Origin: a virus
Length of the DNA stretch: 32,605 bases
IMG/VR virus record: IMGVR_UViG_3300044568_000831
Span: 1-32,605 of that record
Direction: 5' to 3' (one strand)
The notes below the pieces were generated by a model. The model ran no database searches, was not told the DNA's origin, and saw only the letters and a list, made by a program, of their open reading frames with translations. The translations under genes and the position numbers were made by a program. Positions 16,085-22,838 of the stretch are shown here, piece after piece (the first letter of the stretch is position 1; the number at the start of each line of letters is the position of its first letter).

Positions 16085-16428
16085 AGGCCTTTTAGTACCC
16101 TGTCAGTTTCGGGTTGTACAGTGTCTTTGACTTTGTCAATGTCAACGAAAAAGTCAACTGTCTTGATGTATTGATCAAGTTCATTAAATTTATCGTCTAA
16201 CATGGCTTCAATTTCATGTGGATCTTGCCCTTCACCAATTAAATCTTTGATGTTGATATTAATAGTAGTTCCATCTATTAACATTACCTGTATTGATTGC
16301 AGGACATTAATTGGAACTTCTTTTTTATCAACACCATTGACTATATCTTGCCAGCTTTTTCTTTTATTAAGATTAAGCTTCTTAGCTTTACTAGGCCGCG
16401 GTTTTTTTGGTGCTTGGTTTTCTGACAT
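16081..16428 (-). CDS. Conserved phage protein, unknown function
   Basis: About 115 residues starting at MSENQAPKKPRPSKAKKLNL. The N-terminus is basic and disordered; the rest includes SIQVMLIDGTTININIKDLI and DPHEIEAMLDDKFNELDQY, a small alpha/beta domain. An alternative start at 16452 adds eight residues lying in the preceding gene; the ATG at 16428 gives the more natural N-terminus. It overlaps the preceding gene by 38 bases in another frame and the DHFR gene by ATGA. It resembles small proteins I recall from T4-like marine phages, of unknown function. Confidence 0.65.
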   Translation of the reverse strand: MSENQAPKKPRPSKAKKLNLNKRKSWQDIVNGVDKKEVPINVLQSIQVMLIDGTTININIKDLIGEGQDPHEIEAMLDDKFNELDQYIKTVDFFVDIDKVKDTVQPETDRVLKGL

Positions 16429-17038
16429 TAGTAGTTTTCTTTGTTGGCGCAAATTGCTTTGCTTCTTCTTTTAATCGTTTAGCTTCAGCTAATAATGTCT
16501 TAGCCTGAGCCTCCATTTTTGTAGCTTGATCTAAATTAGCCTTGGCTAAATCAGCATCGCTTAATGCACCACCTGCGACTACAGGTGCAGTTGGTTCACC
16601 AACATCGCGACTTGTTGTCTTGCTATTTTTTTCTGGATCACGAAAACCACGTCCTTCATCAATTTTAGCTAGTTTATCAATAGCCTCTTGACCACCTTCC
16701 ATCTTTCTAAGGATTTCATTTAGTTCATCAAGACGTACTGTTGACTTAGCATTTGGTTGTAAAATGATTTGTTTAGTTTGTACTTTCTTAAGGAATTTAC
16801 CACCGTGTAATGCTGTAAGTGTATTATTACCATCTGGCATTGTGTTACGGAATAATGCGTCAGCTAATACTTTGGCACCTTGTCCAGCTTGACTTTCTAC
16901 TACTTTCATAACTTCATCGTGTAACATTGCTGGTAATGAATCGCTGTAAATTACCAATGCCATGTGATCTTCACCTGGTACTGTATTGTAAGCAACTACT
17001 ACTCGCTTTTCGCCATGACGGCCTACGTGTTTAAGCAT
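16391..17038 (-). CDS. Conserved phage protein with coiled-coil tail, likely virion-associated
   Basis: About 215 residues. The ATG at 17038 has an AGGAG ribosome binding site and overlaps the upstream stop by eight bases. The N-terminal domain (MLKHVGRHGEKRVVVAYNTVPGEDH..., ALVIYSDSLPAMLHDEVMKV) resembles a protein I recall from T4-like cyanophages. The middle is linker-like, and residues about 160-200 (ANLDQATKMEAQAKTLLAEAK...) form an Ala/Lys/Glu coiled coil, followed by a basic tail. This pairing with the 84-residue protein upstream suggests a structural or packaging role, but that is an inference. Confidence 0.7.
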   Translation of the reverse strand: MLKHVGRHGEKRVVVAYNTVPGEDHMALVIYSDSLPAMLHDEVMKVVESQAGQGAKVLADALFRNTMPDGNNTLTALHGGKFLKKVQTKQIILQPNAKSTVRLDELNEILRKMEGGQEAIDKLAKIDEGRGFRDPEKNSKTTSRDVGEPTAPVVAGGALSDADLAKANLDQATKMEAQAKTLLAEAKRLKEEAKQFAPTKKTTNVRKPSTKKTAA

Positions 17039-17285
17039 TTTCTTTCTCCTGTTTAGCCGCATCTTCAGGTCTAGCAAGTGCACCGCTAGCTTGTAAGAAT
17101 GTAACTAATTTATTATATAAAGCGCCAACATCAGCTAATTCTTCAGCACGGAAAGCACCGCGTTGTGAACTGAGTTGGATAATTTGCACTACTGTGATCA
17201 GGTCGTTTAATGCAAGACCTGCAGGTGCTTGTTCTTGTGCTGGTGTTTCAGCAGTCGAAATTGGTTGTGTTTCTTTCTTGGCCAT
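17031..17285 (-). CDS. 84-residue conserved phage protein, unknown function
   Basis: It begins MAKKETQPISTAETPAQEQA, a disordered Pro/Ala/Gln-rich segment. A helical domain follows with VVQIIQLSSQRGAFRAEELADV and GALYNKLVTFLQASGAL. The helical part resembles a small protein from T4-like cyanophages that I recall next to the same partner gene. A TAAGGAG ribosome binding site lies upstream inside the loop of a hairpin, and a TAAATA late-like motif precedes it, which fits a late, virion-related gene. It overlaps the next gene by eight bases. Confidence 0.7.
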   Translation of the reverse strand: MAKKETQPISTAETPAQEQAPAGLALNDLITVVQIIQLSSQRGAFRAEELADVGALYNKLVTFLQASGALARPEDAAKQEKENA

Positions 17286-17287
17286 TT

Positions 17288-17321
17288 ATAAAATTCTCCT
17301 TAGGGGACAATTCTATTTAAC
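17288..17321 (-). promoter_or_regulatory. Late-promoter-like motif with SD-loop hairpin
   Basis: On the - strand GTTAAATA (17321-17314) resembles the T4 late -10 box. ATAGAATT (17316-17309) can pair with AATTTTAT (17295-17288), eight pairs with one G-U. The 13-nt loop contains TAAGGAG, and the stem ends two bases before the ATG at 17285. Confidence 0.4.
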
Positions 17322-17348
17322 AGCTAGATGAGAGGTGGAAAAATTTTC

Positions 17349-17633
17349 TTAAATTATATTAATCTGTGGAAGATATAAGCTGAAATAAGTGGCTTCGCTA
17401 GCTAATTCAAAGGCCACTAGTAAGTTGCGATCTATGGGCTTACCACCCGGTGTACGTGCTATATCTATACTACCTACAAAGAAACGTCCTTCTAGGTTTT
17501 CGTATAACCAATCTGTAATTTGTTTTTCTGTGGCATATGGTTCAAAAACTACTTGCTCAAAATGAGGAGGGCAATGATGTACCCTCCTCAATTGATGCAC
17601 GTTTAGGGGATTTGCCTCGCCCAGTTTAAGCAT
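17349..17633 (-). CDS. 94-residue phage protein, unknown function
   Basis: It begins MLKLGEANPLNVHQLRRVHH and ends SLYLPQINII. Residues 24-60 (FEQVVFEPYATEKQITDWLYENLEGRF...) read as a small alpha/beta domain. There are no membrane segments or catalytic motifs. The ATG overlaps the end of the VWA/metallopeptidase-like gene by eight bases, so it is probably translated with it and may work with the MoxR/VWA pair. The resemblance to phage hypothetical proteins is from memory only. Confidence 0.65.
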   Translation of the reverse strand: MLKLGEANPLNVHQLRRVHHCPPHFEQVVFEPYATEKQITDWLYENLEGRFFVGSIDIARTPGGKPIDRNLLVAFELASEATYFSLYLPQINII

Positions 17634-18912
17634 GTTCTTTGCTTAATTCATAGTAGGTAGTGATACCAAACGGTGCTTCGATAGTAGTTGAACCGTGGAT
17701 AACAAACATAGTATCACAGTAATCTGGGTCACCCCATGATCCAAATGGATAACCGTCTGTGAACATGATGAACTTCTTAGGTTGGATATCGTTCTCACGC
17801 ATCCATGTCCAGTTAGCTTCAAAGTCGGTACCACCACCACCTAGTGGTTCCCAATCCATGATCTCGTCTAGGTTATCTGCTGTGAATACCTTAGCACCTT
17901 CTGCGTATACTTCTGTGTCAAATGACCATAAATGTAATCTAAAGCTGGTATAGCTCTCCATGATACCTTTGACTTCACTAAGGATATCTTTAAGCATAAG
18001 TTCAGACATACTACCTGATGTGTCAATGGCTACGCAGATATCAATCTCTTTGTCCCAATCACTACCGGGCATGATAGCATCCATATCCCACCCTTTACGG
18101 CTAGCTTTGGACCAAGTATAATCAGTGCGTAGAGTGCTTTGGATCTGTTGCTGTAATAGAGCACGCCAATCCAATTGTGGTGCTGTTAGATCTTTGATCA
18201 TACGCTTAACACCACTGGGCAAGTTACCTGCACCTACTGTTTGTGCCGCAGACATAACAGCTTCTTTAATCTCATCACGTATAGCTTTCTTTTCTTCTTC
18301 ACTTAGTTTAGGGCGGCCTTGACCTTCTTTCTTTTCGTCGCCGTCTTCGCCCTCACCACCCTCGCCCTCACCGTCTAAATGTTCGTCGAGTAGTTTATCT
18401 AATAGATCGTCGATGTTGATTTTCTCTGCATTTTTGTATAAGTCATCATATACTTCTTCGGCTGACCAACCTTTGTACTTGGGTTCGTATAATCCAACTG
18501 GAATACGTTCACCAATACGTTGATCTAATAGGTCTTGATTAACACAGTAGTCATCAGCGATATTCCATAACTGAGGATCACGTTCACCACGACGACCCAT
18601 ATGATCATAGACACAATGTAATACTTCATGACCCATAAGGAATTCTAGCTGTTTAGCTGGCATTTTCTTAAGGAATTCGCTGTTATAGTAGAACTTACGC
18701 CCGTCAGTTGCGGCAGTTGGACACCATTCATCAGCATTGACTAACTGTAACCTAGTTGCTAGGTTACCAAAGAAAGGTGCTTTAAGTAATAGGGCAATAC
18801 GAGCACCAACAATCTTTTCTCTGACTGCACGATCTGTTTCTAGATTAGTTTTAACACCTACATAGTTTTTGGCTTTAGTAGTTGTAGTGCCTTTTGTATT
18901 TGCTTTTGCCAT
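17626..18912 (-). CDS. VWA-domain protein with N-terminal HExxH metallopeptidase-like domain
   Basis: A 428-residue protein. FLMGHEVLHCVYDH (92-104) is an HExxH zinc motif with a following His, in a DUF2201-type N-terminal domain. A very acidic Gly/Glu linker spans about 180-199. The C-terminal von Willebrand A domain has the MIDAS motif DTSGS (297-301), with GGGGTDF and TDG later. COG3864-type proteins with this layout are usually encoded with MoxR-type ATPases, as here. The pair probably works as a chaperone or metal-dependent remodelling system on a protein target. It has its own perfect promoter and a leader of about 26 nt that shares 13 bases with the MoxR leader. Confidence 0.88.
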   Translation of the reverse strand: MAKANTKGTTTTKAKNYVGVKTNLETDRAVREKIVGARIALLLKAPFFGNLATRLQLVNADEWCPTAATDGRKFYYNSEFLKKMPAKQLEFLMGHEVLHCVYDHMGRRGERDPQLWNIADDYCVNQDLLDQRIGERIPVGLYEPKYKGWSAEEVYDDLYKNAEKINIDDLLDKLLDEHLDGEGEGGEGEDGDEKKEGQGRPKLSEEEKKAIRDEIKEAVMSAAQTVGAGNLPSGVKRMIKDLTAPQLDWRALLQQQIQSTLRTDYTWSKASRKGWDMDAIMPGSDWDKEIDICVAIDTSGSMSELMLKDILSEVKGIMESYTSFRLHLWSFDTEVYAEGAKVFTADNLDEIMDWEPLGGGGTDFEANWTWMRENDIQPKKFIMFTDGYPFGSWGDPDYCDTMFVIHGSTTIEAPFGITTYYELSKEHA

Positions 18913-18944
18913 TTGTCTAGTCTCTTTCTCACTGTAATATGTAT

Positions 18945-18973
18945 ATTATACACTCAAATTGCCCAAATGTCAA
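18945..18973 (-). promoter_or_regulatory. Promoter of the VWA gene
   Basis: On the - strand TTGACA (18973-18968), a 17-nt spacer ending TTTGAGTG, and TATAAT (18950-18945). The last 14 bases (TTTGAGTGTATAAT) are identical to the MoxR promoter. Leader of roughly 26 nt to the ATG at 18912. Confidence 0.9.
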
Positions 18974-18995
18974 GTTACAGTAAATGTAACTTGAC
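18969..18995. promoter_or_regulatory. Inverted repeat over the -35 box of the VWA promoter
   Basis: GTCAAGTTAC (18969-18978) and GTAACTTGAC (18986-18995) are perfect 10-base arms with a 7-nt loop. One arm includes five bases of the -35 hexamer. It lies just after the stop of the MoxR gene. It could be an operator or a weak terminator; no U-run follows it on the - strand, which favours an operator. Confidence 0.45.
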
Positions 18996-19009
18996 TAGGA
19001 CCTATTCAA

Positions 19010-20098
19010 TTACGCAACAGCTTGAACGATATACTTACCAAAACGTTTATGGAACTCATCAAACGTTTTAAGTTTGCCAGGAACAAATGGTAAATTGTAA
19101 ACAGTAAGGGCTACCCTAGCACCCATGACAGTGAGTTCTGTAGTAAAGTTCTCCATCATAAACTTGAAGAAGTTATCTACTTTCTCATGCCAGGCATCCT
19201 TGTTAGTTTCTTTACCGTTAAGATCTTTAAGTTCATAGCACATACTCACAGTTAATGAATACATAGCTGAGATTTCTTTAACTTTAAGTTCTTTAACTTT
19301 ACCATCTAAGATGTCACGTGGATTAGGCATCTGACCTGCTACTTTACGATGCGCCATAAACTTAACCGCGGTACCTTCACCAACTGTACCTGCTACCAAG
19401 TCTGTTTCTACGCTAGCTGGTAAGTTGTCTTCAAGCAATTGACTAACGAAAGTCCAGCTACGTGGTGTTGCAAACGCACGACTTGAACTCTTAGGATCAA
19501 AGTCAAACAGGTCCTGTTTAGCAAATGACACGTAACCCACAACGTCTTTATGTATGTTGTTGAGCACTGCCCATTTTTGCCATGCATCAAAGTCTGGACG
19601 CATTTCTAAATGGACGAAACGATTGCTTAGTGGGCTAGGCATCTTGAATGTAACACCTTTGTCACCTTCTCTGTTACCTGCGGCAACCATGACCACATTG
19701 TCTGGTAATTTGTACTTACCAACACGACGGTTAAGGATTAGTTGATAAGCCGCAGATTGCACACTAGGTGCCGCTGAATTCATCTCGTCAAAGAATAGAA
19801 CAACCACTGGGTACTGACTAGCAAGTTCTTCACTTGGCAAGTCAATTGGAGGTGCCCAATCCATTAAGCCTAGTTCTTTATTGTAAAAAGGAATACCACG
19901 GATGTCTGTTGGGTCCATTTGTCCTAGGCGCAGGTCAATCATATGACCACCCATTTCATTAGCAATACCTTCTACTAATTCACTCTTGCCAATACCTGGA
20001 GGACCCCATAAGAAAACTGGACGTTTCTTATTGAAACATTGTACTAGGGCTACACGTGCCTCTTCACTTGTAACGGTACGATTTTCGGTAACTGCCAT
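19010..20098 (-). CDS. MoxR-type AAA+ ATPase
   Basis: A 362-residue protein. Walker A is GPPGIGKS (32-39), Walker B is VVLFFDEMNSA (D104-E105), and sensor 1 is VVMVAAGNREGD. FKMPSPLSNRFVHLEM matches the arginine-finger region of MoxR ATPases. The C-terminal helical part is as expected. MoxR proteins unfold or activate target proteins together with VWA partners; the VWA gene follows directly. It has its own promoter and a GAGAGGG-type ribosome binding site. Two small genes lie just upstream, one encoding a membrane peptide that could belong to the system. Confidence 0.9.
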   Translation of the reverse strand: MAVTENRTVTSEEARVALVQCFNKKRPVFLWGPPGIGKSELVEGIANEMGGHMIDLRLGQMDPTDIRGIPFYNKELGLMDWAPPIDLPSEELASQYPVVVLFFDEMNSAAPSVQSAAYQLILNRRVGKYKLPDNVVMVAAGNREGDKGVTFKMPSPLSNRFVHLEMRPDFDAWQKWAVLNNIHKDVVGYVSFAKQDLFDFDPKSSSRAFATPRSWTFVSQLLEDNLPASVETDLVAGTVGEGTAVKFMAHRKVAGQMPNPRDILDGKVKELKVKEISAMYSLTVSMCYELKDLNGKETNKDAWHEKVDNFFKFMMENFTTELTVMGARVALTVYNLPFVPGKLKTFDEFHKRFGKYIVQAVA

Positions 20099-20134
20099 TT
20101 GTCTAACCCTCTCTTAATTAACGATAACACGACT

Positions 20135-20163
20135 ATTATACACTCAAACTAACCAATTGTCAA
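20135..20163 (-). promoter_or_regulatory. Promoter of the MoxR gene
   Basis: On the - strand TTGACA (20163-20158), 17-nt spacer, TATAAT (20140-20135). It shares TTTGAGTGTATAAT with the VWA promoter, and both leaders end TAGACAAATGGCA, so one was probably copied from the other. The -35 box is two bases from the stop codon of the 35-residue gene. Confidence 0.9.
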
Positions 20164-20164
20164 G

Positions 20165-20272
20165 TTAAATTTTACCCTTAGATTTTAAGTAGAATAGGTA
20201 CCAAACCACAGCACCCCCAAAGAATGCGCCTAGAGTAAAAGCCCAGGCATAGCACAATATGTATTCGATCAT
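20165..20272 (-). CDS. 35-residue single-pass membrane peptide
   Basis: The peptide begins MIEYILCYAWAFTLGAFFGG, continues AVVWYLFYLKSKGKI and ends there. Residues 4-29 form one hydrophobic helix with a GxxxG-like stretch, followed by a basic tail, so the C-terminus should face the cytoplasm. An AGGA ribosome binding site lies 8 nt before the ATG, inside the end of the preceding 58-residue gene. It is the second gene of the short transcript that starts at 20457 and ends at the MoxR promoter. Function unknown; a membrane anchor or inhibitor are possible. Confidence 0.65.
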   Translation of the reverse strand: MIEYILCYAWAFTLGAFFGGAVVWYLFYLKSKGKI

Positions 20273-20280
20273 GTTAGATC

Positions 20281-20457
20281 CTAATGTAGATAATCTGTTA
20301 AGGGAATATAGGCAATCTTACCAGCTTCTATACGAGATTTCATAATATCAGCCATGGCATAAATGCCTTGTATTACTTGGGTAGCATCAGCACGATCTAT
20401 ATCGTTGGCATCAGTACCCCAAATTGCATCAATAATCTGTTGTTCTTCTAGTGTCAT
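20281..20457 (-). CDS. 58-residue acidic protein, leaderless
   Basis: It begins MTLEEQQIIDAIWGTDANDI, continues with IQGIYAMADIMKSRIEAGKI and ends TDYLH. It is acidic and predicted helical. Its promoter -10 box ends only seven bases before the ATG at 20457, so the mRNA should have no or almost no leader; no ribosome binding site is present. It is the first gene of a small transcript leading to the membrane peptide and the MoxR gene. No known family. Confidence 0.65.
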   Translation of the reverse strand: MTLEEQQIIDAIWGTDANDIDRADATQVIQGIYAMADIMKSRIEAGKIAYIPLTDYLH

Positions 20458-20464
20458 GTGTATA

Positions 20465-20493
20465 ATTATAGCATCTTTCTAACCAAAAGTCAA
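20465..20493 (-). promoter_or_regulatory. Promoter of the 58-residue gene, leaderless arrangement
   Basis: On the - strand TTGACT (20493-20488), 17-nt spacer ending TGC, TATAAT (20470-20465). Seven bases separate the -10 box from the ATG at 20457. Confidence 0.85.
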
Positions 20494-20510
20494 CCAAAAT
20501 ATAGATAATT

Positions 20511-20762
20511 TTAGGGTTTATTGACCCAATCTTTATCCCACATATCTGCGTAGGGATCAGGAGTGTTTTTATCCGCTTCTCGTTGCTGTTCAAAACGCTT
20601 GCGGATTGCTTCAAAACGTTGATCACGTGGAATACGATAAACAGGCCTAGGCGGTCCCATTTGCACTACTTGAGTTTTTTGTGAGGATTGTTCTGCCTGG
20701 GCAGATGATATCATTCCATCTGCAGAATGCATGCCTATTAAAGTGGCTAGGTACTCAAACAT
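20511..20762 (-). CDS. 83-residue small protein, unknown function
   Basis: It begins MFEYLATLIGMHSADGMISS and has a Gln/Ser-rich linker. IPRDQRFEAIRKRFEQQREA is a basic helix, and DPYADMWDKDWVNKP forms an acidic aromatic tail. The ATG overlaps the preceding gene's end by eight bases. The N-terminal helix is hydrophobic enough to pack against a partner but too short to be a clear membrane segment. It is the second gene of the transcript starting at 20967. No known family. Confidence 0.6.
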   Translation of the reverse strand: MFEYLATLIGMHSADGMISSAQAEQSSQKTQVVQMGPPRPVYRIPRDQRFEAIRKRFEQQREADKNTPDPYADMWDKDWVNKP

Positions 20763-20967
20763 CTTTACTATCTATTAGTTCTTTAAGATGCGGCAAATTA
20801 CCAGCCTGGTCATTACCCTGTACCCATCTATGCAGATTAGGCAAAGTATAACTGCGTATTGCACGACCCACTGGGTCGTCGTTTGGATACTCTTCATTGG
20901 CCATGGCTATGAGAGCATTAAATGCCATTTTTAGATGATAATCAAATTCGTCAAATTTTGAAGCCAT
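20755..20967 (-). CDS. 70-residue small protein, leaderless
   Basis: It begins MASKFDEFDYHLKMAFNALI, then AMANEEYPNDDPVGRAIRSY, and ends IDSKDV. It is mainly helical and acidic. The -10 box of its promoter ends six bases before the ATG, so the mRNA is expected to start at the ATG itself. No ribosome binding site is present. It is coupled to the 83-residue gene by an eight-base overlap. No recognised family. Confidence 0.65.
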   Translation of the reverse strand: MASKFDEFDYHLKMAFNALIAMANEEYPNDDPVGRAIRSYTLPNLHRWVQGNDQAGNLPHLKELIDSKDV

Positions 20968-20973
20968 AAAACT

Positions 20974-21002
20974 AGTATAGCATCAACTGGCTAGATTGTC
21001 AA
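20974..21002 (-). promoter_or_regulatory. Promoter of the 70-residue gene, leaderless arrangement
   Basis: On the - strand TTGACA (21002-20997), 17-nt spacer ending TGC, TATACT (20979-20974). The -35 box overlaps the last codons of the upstream gene. Six bases separate the -10 box from the ATG at 20967. Confidence 0.8.
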
Positions 21003-21378
21003 GATATTGTTGTAGATTTGAGCCATGTAGGGCTAGCATTATACTATCTTGTTCTCCAAACACGTAAATGCTGGTATGTGTGGGTATGTAATACGGGCTA
21101 GTAAAATGTTTTTCCAATTGGATATAAGCACGTGTAACCAATGGAGTGGGTAGTTTGAATTGCCAACTTTTGATATCCTTATTTTTACTCAGCATGTTAA
21201 ATGCTGGCCGTGTTAACCGCAGACTATCTGGGTTTACAGGATTGTGCCACCAGCTGGCTGGATTGTCATAGCGTTGATAGCGCAGTCCAAGTTTGGGATC
21301 GTTGGTAAAAGGGTTAAGTTGATATTGTTGAAATTGATCCTGCCATATGACCTGCAATGATTCAGCAGTGCGTGCCAT
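20983..21378 (-). CDS. 131-residue phage protein, unknown function
   Basis: It begins MARTAESLQVIWQDQFQQYQ and ends LQQYLDNLAS. The middle part (SWQFKLPTPLVTRAYIQLEK, then YIPTHTSIYVFGEQDSIML) alternates strands and helices. It is soluble, with no catalytic motif. It follows the 95-residue gene with two bases between and carries the -35 box of the next promoter in its last codons. Its last nine codons resemble an orphan frame near 28176. Confidence 0.6.
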   Translation of the reverse strand: MARTAESLQVIWQDQFQQYQLNPFTNDPKLGLRYQRYDNPASWWHNPVNPDSLRLTRPAFNMLSKNKDIKSWQFKLPTPLVTRAYIQLEKHFTSPYYIPTHTSIYVFGEQDSIMLALHGSNLQQYLDNLAS

Positions 21379-21380
21379 GA

Positions 21381-21668
21381 CTAAGGGTAAATCTTGTCAC
21401 CGGCTTTGAGTAGTACCACGCTAAACTTATCACACTTGAATAAGGTGTTTAATTTTTTAGCTAGGTTAATTGCATGACCAGGGTTACTGAAACTAACTTT
21501 TTTATATTTAGGACCTGGATACGCTACAAGTATGTTCTGTGTCTTAAGGTTAATAGGTTGGCCATCGTAGAACACTGCCCAGATACCCTCGCTATCTAAG
21601 ATCTGATCACTCTTGTAATTTGTTTTGTTAACGTGTTCTAATAGAACCGTTGGTTTTGGTCTTGACAT
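21381..21668 (-). CDS. 95-residue phage protein, unknown function
   Basis: It begins MSRPKPTVLLEHVNKTNYKS and ends VVLLKAGDKIYP. The pattern of strands (GIWAVFYDGQPINLK, ILVAYPGPKYKKVSF) and the helix HAINLAKKLNTLF suggests a compact alpha/beta fold. It resembles small proteins of T4-like phages, from memory. The start codon and ribosome binding site lie in a 10-bp hairpin that overlaps a CATAAATA late-like motif, so it is probably a late gene with silenced early read-through (separate entry). Confidence 0.65.
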   Translation of the reverse strand: MSRPKPTVLLEHVNKTNYKSDQILDSEGIWAVFYDGQPINLKTQNILVAYPGPKYKKVSFSNPGHAINLAKKLNTLFKCDKFSVVLLKAGDKIYP

Positions 21669-21697
21669 AATATGTGTATCTCCACATATTATTTATG
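21667..21697 (-). promoter_or_regulatory. Late-promoter-like motif with start-codon hairpin
   Basis: On the - strand CATAAATA (21697-21690) matches the T4 late box except in the first base. ATAATATGTG (21692-21683) pairs perfectly over ten bases with CACATATTAT (21676-21667), which contains the first two bases of the ATG at 21668. Most of the ribosome binding site GGAG is in the 6-nt loop. A transcript starting near 21683 would lack nearly all of the 5' arm. Confidence 0.6.
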
Positions 21698-21717
21698 CCA
21701 ATTATCAGAGTATATAA

Positions 21718-21918
21718 TTAGAAATTACCACCACCAACATCGATGTTGATAACCTCTTCTTTCTTGTCTTTTTTAAGTTCAACTAGGTCGTTGATCTTGG
21801 TCAGTAATTCAAATATCTCAGCTTGCAGATTACGTGCATCTAATGCCGTTAACGTAAGGTCTCTAGCATTGGTCTGATTCATCACCTGTACACGGTCATT
21901 AAACTTCTTCAGATGCAT
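21718..21918 (-). CDS. 66-residue phage protein, unknown function
   Basis: It begins MHLKKFNDRVQVMNQTNARD and ends INIDVGGGNF. DLTLTALDARNLQAEIFELL is a leucine-rich helix, probably a coiled coil. The layout resembles a small protein common in T4-like cyanophages as I recall it. I chose the ATG at 21918 because the conserved part starts there; an ATG at 21954 would add 12 residues inside the upstream gene. The C-terminal beta segment with GGG may form a strand exchanged with a partner. Confidence 0.65.
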   Translation of the reverse strand: MHLKKFNDRVQVMNQTNARDLTLTALDARNLQAEIFELLTKINDLVELKKDKKEEVINIDVGGGNF

Positions 21919-22405
21919 ACTTAATCGATGTTCCATGTAGAGCTCCATTGGCAATACGCAGGTTTTCCTGCATTTCTTCTAAGGTCTGATATGGACCAGC
22001 ATAGGGATACCGATTTAACGTGATTAGTTTAGGACAATATGATTTAACCCAACCGTTGTTAAACTTAACAATATAATAACCAGCACAGAAGAAACTTTTG
22101 CTTTTAGTACCTTTAGTAAACACTGGTAAGCGTTTAGGTACGTCCCATAATACATTGTTAGGTTTATGCTCACAGGGATATCCATACACATCATTGCCTT
22201 CTGTGATGATACGCTTAGGTGGCGCCTTGTCTACAATAATGTTGTACTTGTCACTGAGCATTTTCAAACTAGGGAATTGTTCACGAGTCTGATCATGTTG
22301 ATAAACTACCCCTTGTGGGTTGGTCATGATAGTACCAATTTTATTGTTGTTATCATCTTCAACGATCCAGCATTTATTCTTAACGATGGCTTTGGCTAAT
22401 AACAT
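21899..22405 (-). CDS. Conserved phage protein, unknown function
   Basis: About 168 residues from the ATG at 22405 (MLLAKAIVKNKCWIVEDDNN...), which has a GGAGGT ribosome binding site at optimal spacing (9 nt). The frame stays open to an ATG at 22486, which would add a 27-residue N-terminus with four cysteines (CKLHATCQDSDSC). The core includes KSKSFFCAGYYIVKFNNGW and LITLNRYPYAGPYQTLEEM, which resembles a protein I recall from cyanophages that starts with the AKxIVKNK stretch. The longer form would close an otherwise empty 64-base gap, so both starts are possible. Confidence 0.7.
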   Translation of the reverse strand: MLLAKAIVKNKCWIVEDDNNNKIGTIMTNPQGVVYQHDQTREQFPSLKMLSDKYNIIVDKAPPKRIITEGNDVYGYPCEHKPNNVLWDVPKRLPVFTKGTKSKSFFCAGYYIVKFNNGWVKSYCPKLITLNRYPYAGPYQTLEEMQENLRIANGALHGTSIKYASEEV

Positions 22406-22469
22406 TATCATTGGACCTCCGCAGGAGTCTGAGTCCTGACAAGTTGCGTGTAATTTACATTCTTTTTTA

Positions 22470-22838
22470 TCATAGTGCTGTGGCATAGGTAATAATCCCT
22501 ATATAAGTTAAGTAATGCAGTGCTTGATCTGCACCAAGCCATATCCAGAACTGACGATCTGCTGGCGTAAGTCCCTTGTTCAATTGTTGCTTAAAATAAT
22601 CTATATGATAATGTAAGACAAAGTCTGCGAAGGAAAGTGCGATAATATCATTTGCGTTATCACAAAAGAACACTAGAATTAAAAAAGTAAAACTAGCATG
22701 GACTATGGCGTGATGTAAGCCACCAATGGCACCATAGATACCTTTTTCCCTGAGCATGTAGTCATACTGCATCAAGAAATCAGCGATGAAATGCTTGATG
22801 CCAAATAGTGCCAGTAAGATGAAAACTGTTGCGTTCAT
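22470..22838 (-). CDS. DUF3307-family membrane protein
   Basis: A 122-residue protein. KHFIADFLMQYDYMLREKG near the N-terminus and HHAIVHASFTFLILVFF match the DUF3307 signature (conserved His and Asp in a membrane helix). It has about three to four hydrophobic segments. Family members occur in bacteria and phages, and their function is unknown. The start overlaps the preceding stop by one base (TAATG). The frame closes 17 bases after the alternative start of the next gene. Confidence 0.75.
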   Translation of the reverse strand: MNATVFILLALFGIKHFIADFLMQYDYMLREKGIYGAIGGLHHAIVHASFTFLILVFFCDNANDIIALSFADFVLHYHIDYFKQQLNKGLTPADRQFWIWLGADQALHYLTYIGIITYATAL

